Assembly: GCA_900544245.1 (NCBI GenBank)
Contig: UQUH01000063.1
Span: forward strand, 1-8,901
Reading direction: 5' to 3'
Length of the DNA: 8,901 bases
Source: an uncultured Coriobacteriaceae bacterium
GTDB lineage: Bacteria; Actinomycetota; Coriobacteriia; Coriobacteriales; QAMH01
Made by a program: the position numbers and the translations under genes. Of the stretch, positions 1-5,852 are shown piece by piece. Within the stretch, counting starts at the first letter, position 1. The number at the start of each line of letters is the position of its first letter. The notes under the pieces were generated by a model, which saw only the letters and a program-made list of their open reading frames with translations, made no database searches and was not told where the DNA came from.

Positions 1-1
1 C

Positions 2-373
2 CGAGGGCGATGCGCGGGCTCCCCGCGGGGCGGGGCCCCGCCCCTGCCGTTCCTCGTGCTCGTCGGTTGCCTTCTGGTCGCGGCCATTGTCGTTGGCTTT
101 TTGGCCGCGGGACGCAACAGGAACTGGTTGGCGTTCGGCGCCAATTCCGTTGTCTGCGTCGCGCTCGTCTTCGCGCTCGTGCTCGCCATGTTCCCCAATC
201 TCGTTGTCTCCACGGGCCCCGGTCCGTCCATTGACCTGTTCACCGCAGCTGCGAGCACTTATGGACTTACGGTGATGACCATCATCGCCTGCATTGGCGT
301 TCCCCTGGTCGCCATATATCATGTCATCATCTACCGCACCTTCCGCGGCACCATCAAGGTGGAGGAAGACTAG
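2..373 (+). CDS. cydB: Cytochrome bd ubiquinol oxidase subunit II, C-terminal part (5' end outside window)
   Basis: CydB is the second large membrane subunit of the bd-type quinol oxidase, which reduces oxygen to water using quinol and needs little oxygen. The frame is open from the window edge to the TAG at 371-373, so the gene starts upstream; the internal GTG at 56 is not a credible start. The visible part holds two hydrophobic helices (about codons 17-37 and 43-63 of this fragment) and a last helix near the C-terminus. The segment FPNLVVST, the following AAASTYGLTVM and the ending PLVAIYHVIIYRTFRG match the usual CydB C-terminal pattern (a short FP-N motif, an AAS-x-x-TL motif, then a proline-containing final helix ending in YR-x-FRG). 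The first 16 or so codons are Gly/Pro/Arg-rich, encoded by an extreme GC palindrome, and do not look specifically like CydB. The next gene follows after 14 bases, probably in the same operon. Recognition is by motif memory only. Confidence 0.85.
   Translation, partial: RGRCAGSPRGGAPPLPFLVLVGCLLVAAIVVGFLAAGRNRNWLAFGANSVVCVALVFALVLAMFPNLVVSTGPGPSIDLFTAAASTYGLTVMTIIACIGVPLVAIYHVIIYRTFRGTIKVEED
21..44. repeat. Overlapping perfect GC palindromes in the cydB fragment
   Basis: Two perfect palindromes overlap: CCCCGCGGGG at 21-30 and the 18-base GGGGCGGGGCCCCGCCCC at 27-44. They contain only G and C and lie in the loop-coding part upstream of the first recognisable CydB helix. They may be ordinary GC-rich coding sequence, or mark a sequencing or assembly problem near the window edge, since such sequence readily causes errors. 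Confidence 0.6.
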
Positions 374-387
374 AAGAAAGCATTTGC

Positions 388-3300
388 ATGATCGAGCTAA
401 AGCACCTGCGCAAGTCCTACAAGGTCGGCGATTTCGAGCAAAAGGCGCTTGACGACGTTTCCCTTTCGTTCAGGGACAACGAGTTCGTTGCCGTCCTCGG
501 GCCGTCAGGTTCCGGTAAGACCACCCTGCTCAACGTGCTGGGTGGTCTTGACCACGCTGATACCGGCGAGCTCGTCATCAACGGCACGTCCACCAAAGAC
601 TACTCGAGTGCCGATTGGGATACGTATCGCAACCACCACATCGGCTTCATCTTCCAAAGCTACAATCTCATCCCGCATCAGACGGTGCTCTCCAACGTCG
701 AGCTTGCACTCACGCTTTCCGGTGTGTCGCGCGAGGAACGTCGGGCGCGAGCCATGGCCGAGCTCGAGCGCGTTGGCTTGGCAGAACACGCCAGCAAGAA
801 GCCCAGCCAGCTTTCCGGTGGCCAGATGCAGCGCGTCGCCATTGCCCGCGCGCTGGTCAACGACCCCGACATCGTGCTCGCCGATGAGCCCACCGGCGCA
901 CTCGATACCGAGACCGGCATCCAGGTCATGGACCTGCTGTCGGAGATTGCGAGCGACCGTCTGGTCATCATGGTCACGCACAATCCCGAGCTCGCCTACG
1001 ACTACGCTAACCGCATCGTCAAGCTCCACGACGGTCAAATTGCCGATGACAGCAATCCGTTCGATCCGAGCAAGGCCGACGAGCAGGAGGCGAAGCTCGC
1101 CGCCGTTGCGCGTGACAAGACGCAGGCAGGCCGCAAGAAGCACGCGTCGATGTCGTTTCTCACGGCGCTCGCGCTTTCCTTCAACAACCTGATGACCAAG
1201 AAGGGGCGCACTTTTCTCACGGCATTCGCGGGATCCATCGGCATCATCGGCATCGCCGCGATTCTCGCCCTTTCCAATGGCGTCAACAACTACATCGCCA
1301 AGGTCGAGGAGGATACGCTTTCATCGACTCCGCTCACCATCACGCAGTCGAGCTTCGACGTGACCTCCATCATGATGCAGGCGGGCGATTACGTGCATGG
1401 AGACGCCGAAGACGACGTCGCCGCGGGCGTCATTCCGGAATCCACCATCATGGCCGATGTCCTGACGGACGTGAAGACGAACGACCTCAAATCTCTGCGT
1501 TCCTTCTTCGAGGCAAACGGCGGGGATGTGAATCGCTACGTGAACGCCATCGTCTACGGCTATGGCATAACGCCCCAAATCTACAAGGCCGACACCTCCG
1601 CTGGCATCAAGCAGCTCAATCCCGGTGCCTTGTCCTCGATCATGTCCAACGACATCAGCTCCGCCGGCATGTTCTCGACCATGATGGGTTCGGCGAGTTC
1701 GTTCCAGGAAATGCTCGATGACCAGAAGCTTCTCGAGGAGCAATACGACATCGTCGCCGGTGCCTGGCCTGCCAACTACGACGAGTGCGTGCTGGTGCTC
1801 AACAAGAACGGCGGCATCAGCGACTACACGCTCTACGCGCTGGGCATCCTCGACCCCGACGAGCTCAACGACCTGCTTATGGACGCCCTTGCCTCCGAGG
1901 ATCTTGACGTTCCCGACACCAACGTCGAGTTCACGCAAGACGAGGCGTTGGCGCTCACGTTCAAGGTCGTGAACGAATGCGACATGTACACCAAGGCGTC
2001 TTCCGGATCGACATGGGTCGATCGCAGTGATGACGAGAGCTACATGAAGACGCAAATCGCCGAGGGCCTCGACCTCAAGGTCGTGGGAATCATCAAACCG
2101 AGCGCAACGGCATCGTCGACGTCCATGGACGAGGGCATCGGGTATCGCCATGACCTCATTCTGCATCTCATCGATCAGGCGGCTACCTCGCCGGTGGTCG
2201 AGGCGCAGATGGCCGAGCCCGATGTCGACATCTTCACGGGCAAGACCTTCGAGTCGCTCAAGGACGATGCGGAGTCCTCCTTCGACATGGGCTCGCTATT
2301 CAGCATCGACCAGAACATGATGGCGCGTGCCTTCAACGTCGATAACGCTGCCATCGAGTCGGCAATGGCAAGCGCGATGAGCGGCGCGGCCGCAAGCCTC
2401 GACACGAGCAACATGTTCGCGGACATTCCCGCACCCGATTTCAGCGATCTGGACATCGACTTGTCCGGTGGCGTTCCCTCTGCAGGCCAGGTGGCGGCTC
2501 TCGAGCAAAGCCTGGGGCAGATGACCAGCGGGGTTGTCACAGGCTTTGTGGAATACGTTTCGCGCACCGGTATCACCGATCCCGCGCAGCTGGTTGGTGC
2601 GTGGGCTGCCTACCAGCAGTCGGATACGTACAAGAACATCATCAACCGGGCTGCAACGAGCATCGCATCGGGAATGGCCGGATCCAGCGAGCAGATGCAG
2701 GAAGCTTTCAAAACAGCCATCCAGAAGAAGATGAACGAGTACATGTCCACCCAGCTCGTGCCCTATCTGCAGGGCAAGATGGGCGGCATGCTGCAGAGCT
2801 ACACCATGAGCCTGGCGAGTTCGATGGCCTCCGCGCTCTCGACTGCTATGGGCACGGCAATATCGGTCGACCCGAGCATGTTCGCCCAGTCCATCACCGT
2901 CAACATGGACCAGGACGAGCTCACCTCCATGTTCATGAACCTCGCGCGTAGCAACGACTTGAGTTATGAGAGTAACCTGCAGACCTTGGGTTATGCCGAT
3001 ATCGCCGATCCGATCTCCATCAGCATCTACGCCAAGAGCTTTGATGACAAGCAGGTCGTCGAGGACATCATCGACCAGTACAACGCCGACATGGAATCCT
3101 CGGGCGAGGAAGACAAGACCATCTCCTATTCCGACATCATGGGTGCGCTCATGGGATCGGTCACCAACATTATCGACATGATTTCCATGGTGCTCATTGC
3201 GTTTGTCTCCATCTCGCTCGTTGTGAGTTCCATCATGATCGGCATCATCACCTATATCAGTGTTCTCGAGCGCAAGAAGGAAATCGGCATCCTGCGTGCC

Positions 3301-3582
3301 ATGGGCGCGAGCAAGGGCAACATCGCCAACATCTTTAATGCCGAGACGGTCATAGAGGGCCTCATGTCCGGTGTCTTCGCTGTCGTTCTCGTGGCGCTGG
3401 TATCGCTACCCGTGAATGCCATCGTGCTTGCGATGATGAACATCTCGGGCATACTGGCGCTGCCCATCACAGCCGCCCTCATCCTCATCCTCATCAGCGT
3501 GTTCCTGACCTTCATCGCGGGTCTCGTACCCGCCATGAACGCCGCGCGCCGCGATCCCGTCGAGGCGTTGCGTAGCGAATAG
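388..3582 (+). CDS. MacB/FtsX-type ABC transporter, fused ATPase and permease
   Basis: This is a single-chain exporter-type ABC protein of the MacB/LolCDE/FtsEX class (type VII), which couples cytoplasmic ATP hydrolysis to movements of an external domain. Residues 1-220 are the ATPase, with Walker A GPSGSGKT at 38-45, Q-loop Gln90, signature LSGGQ at 142-146, Walker B DIVLADEP at 161-168 with catalytic Glu167, and H-loop His198. After a charged linker (about 221-255), the first membrane helix spans about 274-297. A very long external domain follows (about 300-928), then three helices in a C-terminal FtsX domain (about 932-955, 990-1012 and 1022-1048) with the classic ERKKEIGILRAMGAS stretch at 961-975 and the ending ARRDPVEALRSE. 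The external part is about 630 residues, much larger than in MacB (roughly 230), and residues 634-858 contain about 20 methionines. The start ATG has a purine-rich site (AGAAGAAAG, 372-380) seven bases upstream. All nucleotide-binding motifs are intact. The substrate is unknown; antimicrobial peptide, lipoprotein or cell-wall control are all possible. No adaptor gene (MacA-like) is visible. Confidence 0.93.
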   Translation: MIELKHLRKSYKVGDFEQKALDDVSLSFRDNEFVAVLGPSGSGKTTLLNVLGGLDHADTGELVINGTSTKDYSSADWDTYRNHHIGFIFQSYNLIPHQTVLSNVELALTLSGVSREERRARAMAELERVGLAEHASKKPSQLSGGQMQRVAIARALVNDPDIVLADEPTGALDTETGIQVMDLLSEIASDRLVIMVTHNPELAYDYANRIVKLHDGQIADDSNPFDPSKADEQEAKLAAVARDKTQAGRKKHASMSFLTALALSFNNLMTKKGRTFLTAFAGSIGIIGIAAILALSNGVNNYIAKVEEDTLSSTPLTITQSSFDVTSIMMQAGDYVHGDAEDDVAAGVIPESTIMADVLTDVKTNDLKSLRSFFEANGGDVNRYVNAIVYGYGITPQIYKADTSAGIKQLNPGALSSIMSNDISSAGMFSTMMGSASSFQEMLDDQKLLEEQYDIVAGAWPANYDECVLVLNKNGGISDYTLYALGILDPDELNDLLMDALASEDLDVPDTNVEFTQDEALALTFKVVNECDMYTKASSGSTWVDRSDDESYMKTQIAEGLDLKVVGIIKPSATASSTSMDEGIGYRHDLILHLIDQAATSPVVEAQMAEPDVDIFTGKTFESLKDDAESSFDMGSLFSIDQNMMARAFNVDNAAIESAMASAMSGAAASLDTSNMFADIPAPDFSDLDIDLSGGVPSAGQVAALEQSLGQMTSGVVTGFVEYVSRTGITDPAQLVGAWAAYQQSDTYKNIINRAATSIASGMAGSSEQMQEAFKTAIQKKMNEYMSTQLVPYLQGKMGGMLQSYTMSLASSMASALSTAMGTAISVDPSMFAQSITVNMDQDELTSMFMNLARSNDLSYESNLQTLGYADIADPISISIYAKSFDDKQVVEDIIDQYNADMESSGEEDKTISYSDIMGALMGSVTNIIDMISMVLIAFVSISLVVSSIMIGIITYISVLERKKEIGILRAMGASKGNIANIFNAETVIEGLMSGVFAVVLVALVSLPVNAIVLAMMNISGILALPITAALILILISVFLTFIAGLVPAMNAARRDPVEALRSE

Positions 3583-3588
3583 CGTTGT

Positions 3589-3617
3589 GGGCCTGCCCCG
3601 ACATGCGAGGCGGGCCT
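3589..3617 (+). terminator. Intergenic hairpin after the ABC gene, possible terminator or processing site
   Basis: GGGCCTGCC (3589-3597) can pair with GGCGGGCCT (3609-3617) over nine pairs, two of them G-T wobbles, around an 11-base loop. It begins seven bases after the ABC stop codon. There is no run of T after the stem, so a standard intrinsic terminator is not supported. It may attenuate or stabilise the transcript, or be incidental in GC-rich DNA. Confidence 0.35.
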
Positions 3618-3651
3618 GAGCGCGAGCTATGCTTGGGGTGAAGCACACGAT

Positions 3652-4494
3652 ATGACGGTCACCATCAGTCACAGAAGAGGGCTTGCCTACGTTCTGATAT
3701 CGGCCGTGTGCTTTTCGCTTGCCGGCGTGCTCATCAAGGTCATTCCGTGGAATCCCATCAGCATCAACGGCGCGCGTTGCATCTTCGCAATCATCCCGAT
3801 GTATCTTTACCTGCGTGCGACGGGCAGGCATTTTCACGTCAACAAGCAGATCATCGGCGGTGCCGTGCTCGATTTCGCCATGCTCGAGACCTTTGTCATC
3901 GCCAACAAGCTCACGACGGCTGCAAACGCGATCGTTCTGCAGTTCACCGAACCCATCTGGGTCATTCTGCTTGCCTGGATCCTCTTTCGCTCGCGTCCGC
4001 GCAGGAGCGCTGTCGTGGCGAGCCTTGTCGTAATTGCCGGCATTGCCTGTTTCTTCTATGACAGCTTGAATGCCGGCGGCATGCTGGGAAACATCCTCGC
4101 AATCATTTCAGGTATCGCATATGCCGGAGTGTTCCTTCTCAAGGAGTCGCCCAAGTGCGACTTCGAATGTGCGGCGATACTGGGCTTCGCGGCGTGTTTT
4201 GTTGTCGGCATACCTTTCTACCCGCAGGAGACGGTCTTTGCGCCCGAGATTTTGGTGGCAATTGTTGCGCTCGGTGTCCTCCAGCTAGGACTTGCGTACC
4301 TTTTCCTCTCCAAGGGGCTCGATGTGGTGTCTCCCGTGACGGCATCGCTCACTTCGACTATCGAACCACTGCTCAATCCCATATTGGTCGCAATCGTGGT
4401 TGGCGAGACCATTGGCCCCGTCTCCATCTTTGGTGCGGTGTTGGTGATTGGCGCTGCGACTGCCTACAACGTCTACGCGGCACGCAGCGGATAG
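3652..4494 (+). CDS. EamA-family (drug/metabolite transporter superfamily) permease
   Basis: This is a 280-residue inner-membrane carrier of the EamA/DMT group, whose members typically export amino acids, metabolites or drugs. The length and hydrophobic pattern fit ten helices formed by two EamA repeats. The first runs from about 11 to 135 and contains FTEPIWVILLAW at 98-109, with the family's conserved Glu-Pro in the fourth helix. The second runs from about 145 to 276 and contains the equivalent STIEPLLNPILVAIVVGE at 235-252. The N-terminus (MTVTISHRRG) is short and basic, as expected for a cytoplasmic start. A GGGG-containing site (about 3635-3640) lies 11 bases before the ATG, a modest ribosome site. 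The gene is separated from the ABC gene by 69 bases with a hairpin, so it may or may not belong to the same transcript. It converges on the phosphate transporter gene. The substrate cannot be told from sequence. Confidence 0.9.
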   Translation: MTVTISHRRGLAYVLISAVCFSLAGVLIKVIPWNPISINGARCIFAIIPMYLYLRATGRHFHVNKQIIGGAVLDFAMLETFVIANKLTTAANAIVLQFTEPIWVILLAWILFRSRPRRSAVVASLVVIAGIACFFYDSLNAGGMLGNILAIISGIAYAGVFLLKESPKCDFECAAILGFAACFVVGIPFYPQETVFAPEILVAIVALGVLQLGLAYLFLSKGLDVVSPVTASLTSTIEPLLNPILVAIVVGETIGPVSIFGAVLVIGAATAYNVYAARSG

Positions 4495-4503
4495 ACTTCG
4501 TAC

Positions 4504-4551
4504 TTGGCTGGCACTAGAAGAGCATGAAGATTTGCGCGAGCGCCCAGCCAA
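4504..4551. repeat. 8-base perfect inverted repeat over the convergent gene ends
   Basis: TTGGCTGG (4504-4511) and CCAGCCAA (4544-4551) are perfect inverted copies, separated by 32 bases that include the self-complementary GCGC-GA-GCGC (4534-4543). The left arm lies just past the EamA stop and just past the phosphate transporter stop; the right arm is inside the last codons of the latter (Gly-Trp-Ala-Leu). Because it is symmetric, it could fold in either transcript and mark the 3' end of both genes, but there is no T-run and the arms may be chance. Confidence 0.4.
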
Positions 4552-5560
4552 TGAAGCCGCAGCAGGGGAAGGTCAGCAGCCAGGCTGCGACCATGCTCTT
4601 GGCGACGTCCCATTTGACGCGTTTGGGATTCTTCGAGGCGCCGACGCCCATGATGGCGGCGGTGCTGCAATGCGATGTCGAGACGGGCATGCCCGTAATC
4701 GAGGCGATGAAGAGCGTGATGACAGTGGTCATCGACGCCGCGACACCCTGGTACTTCTCGAGCTTGACCATGTCCATGGCCACGGACTTGATGATGCGCT
4801 TTCCGCCGACGAGCGTGCCGAGCGATATGGCGAGCGAGCATAGGATCATGAGCCATAGTGGGAATTCGGTCGCGCCGCTCGTCTGCATGTCGAACGCGAG
4901 CGCGATGCCCAAAAGGCCGATGGACATGAACTTCTGGCCGTCTTGCGCGCCATGCAGAAAGGAAAGTGCACATGCGCAGACGTCCTGGAGGACGACGCAG
5001 ACCTTGTTGGCCCTGCTGCGGTTTGCGTGGGCAAAGAAGAACTCGATGATCCTGGTGTTGATCCAGCCCAGCGCAAAGCCGGCAAGGAGCGAGAAGAGCA
5101 TGCCGTATATGACCAGCATCCACTCGCTGACGACGACGCCGGCCAATCCGTTCATGGCGATGGCGCCACCCGTGACGCCCGCGATGAGCGAGTGGGACTT
5201 GGATGCGGGGATGCCTCGATACCAGCAGAAAAAGCCCCATCCGATGGAGCCGATCATCGCGGCTATGAGGGCCATGAGCGCTTGGTGCGTGTTGCCCGAG
5301 AAATTGACCATGTTGAACATGGTGTGGGCGACGGCCGTGGAGATGTAGGTCATGCCCACGAGGCCGACGAAGTTGAAGATGGCGGCTAGGATGAGCGCGG
5401 TACCGGGCTTGAGACAACGAGTCGAGACGGCCGACGCGATGGCATTGGGGGCATCAGTCGCGCCTGAGATGACAGTGACGCCGATGACAAGGACCAGAAC
5501 GACGATGAGCGCGGGATGAGCGCCCGCTTGCGCAATGAACACCGGAAGCGTCAGGTCCAT
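4514..5560 (-). CDS. PiT-family inorganic phosphate transporter
   Basis: This is a 348-residue membrane carrier for low-affinity phosphate uptake driven by a cation gradient (PiT family). It shows the two family signatures in inverted-repeat order. In the N-terminal half are GATDAPNAIASAVSTR (33-48) and GIPASKSHSLIAG (116-128). In the C-terminal half are HGAQDGQK (203-210), GTLVGGKRIIKSV (248-260) and GMPVSTSHCSTAAIMGVG (290-307). Compared with the textbook G-x-N-D motif, the first asparagine is Thr35 and the second is Gln207, while both aspartates (36 and 208) are kept; this variant occurs in some Gram-positive members. Repeated hydrophobic stretches fit about ten helices, and the short hydrophilic loop at 178-187 replaces the long central loop of some relatives. 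The ATG has only a weak upstream site (GGACG). No PhoU-like/DUF47 accessory gene is adjacent, unlike many bacterial pit loci. The gene is divergent from the MalT-like regulator and convergent with the EamA gene. The family call is firm; phosphate as substrate is inferred from the family. Confidence 0.92.
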   Translation of the reverse strand: MDLTLPVFIAQAGAHPALIVVLVLVIGVTVISGATDAPNAIASAVSTRCLKPGTALILAAIFNFVGLVGMTYISTAVAHTMFNMVNFSGNTHQALMALIAAMIGSIGWGFFCWYRGIPASKSHSLIAGVTGGAIAMNGLAGVVVSEWMLVIYGMLFSLLAGFALGWINTRIIEFFFAHANRSRANKVCVVLQDVCACALSFLHGAQDGQKFMSIGLLGIALAFDMQTSGATEFPLWLMILCSLAISLGTLVGGKRIIKSVAMDMVKLEKYQGVAASMTTVITLFIASITGMPVSTSHCSTAAIMGVGASKNPKRVKWDVAKSMVAAWLLTFPCCGFIGWALAQIFMLF

Positions 5561-5607
5561 CTATTCGTCCGTTCTATCGGGGAGGGGCACGGAAATGCGC
5601 CCAAGGT

Positions 5608-5635
5608 ATTCTACCGTAAGTTTGCATGGTGGGAA
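5608..5635 (-). promoter_or_regulatory. Candidate promoter for the phosphate transporter gene
   Basis: Reading the minus strand, TTCCCA (5635-5630) is followed after 16 bases by TAGAAT (5613-5608). These match the sigma-70 consensus at four of six and five of six positions. A start near 5600 would leave a leader of about 40 bases before the ATG at 5560. It was found by eye in AT-richer DNA where chance matches are common. Confidence 0.3.
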
Positions 5636-5658
5636 TTAGCATTCGTGCGGAAGTATAG

Positions 5659-5684
5659 TTCTAGTTGGATATTCTAGATGGATT
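5659..5684. repeat. Tandem 13-base direct repeat in the divergent intergenic region
   Basis: TTCTAGTTGGATA (5659-5671) is followed directly by TTCTAGATGGATT (5672-5684), matching at 11 of 13 positions. It lies upstream of both the phosphate transporter gene and the regulator gene, where an operator would be expected. A third related GGAT occurs at 5686-5689. Binding by the neighbouring MalT-like regulator is a guess; MalT-class proteins bind asymmetric, directly repeated sites. Confidence 0.45.
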
Positions 5685-5723
5685 AGGATAACAAGGAAGT
5701 CCAGCAAGAAAGATGAGTGAACC

Positions 5724-5742
5724 TATCCTTCGCATTATCCTT
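5724..5742. repeat. Paired TATCCTT direct repeats, 12-base spacing
   Basis: TATCCTT occurs at 5724-5730 and again at 5736-5742, about one helical turn apart. The reverse-complement core AGGATA is at 5685-5690, next to the 13-base tandem repeat. The set lies about 110-130 bases before the regulator start codon. It is a possible binding-site cluster with no known match. Confidence 0.35.
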
Positions 5743-5852
5743 TGTATAACCTGTGAAAAGTACCCCATTCGGATGATTTCTATTATGCTCCTCCTTGATA
5801 GCTTAAGTTAATTACCATGCGTGCTCCTGAGTCCTGGGGGAAGGGGTAATCG

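Larger units (their letters stand above)
5561..5852. other. Divergent intergenic region between phosphate transporter and MalT-like regulator genes
   Basis: These 292 bases are visibly richer in A and T than the flanking genes, especially 5630-5815. They hold a weak promoter candidate for the minus-strand gene, the two direct-repeat sets, an unconvincing 32-codon open frame (5713-5811) and the regulator's ribosome site, GGGGGAAGGGG at 5836-5846. I found no plus-strand promoter with both hexamers convincing: TATAAC (5745-5750) and TATTAT (5781-5786) lack good -35 partners. Confidence 0.6.

Noticed and set aside
1321..2166. 281-codon minus-strand frame inside the ABC gene
   Set aside because: It lies opposite the ABC external domain, is rich in Val/His/Asp/Arg as expected of a shadow, and lacks a domain or ribosome site.
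4473..5417. Long alternative open frame (314 codons) antisense-side, out of frame with the phosphate transporter
   Set aside because: It overlaps a gene with clear PiT motifs, and its His/Arg-rich translation is typical of a shadow frame in GC-rich DNA.
5579..5588. GGGGAGGGGC resembling the MalT box GGGGA(T/G)GAGG
   Set aside because: Two of ten positions differ, it is a single copy in a G-rich leader, and similar purine runs occur at the regulator's own ribosome site. MalT specificity need not apply to this protein.
5790..5796. Perfect AAGGAGG on the minus strand in the divergent region
   Set aside because: The nearest ATG is 21 bases downstream, too far for initiation, and the resulting 33-codon frame has no features.
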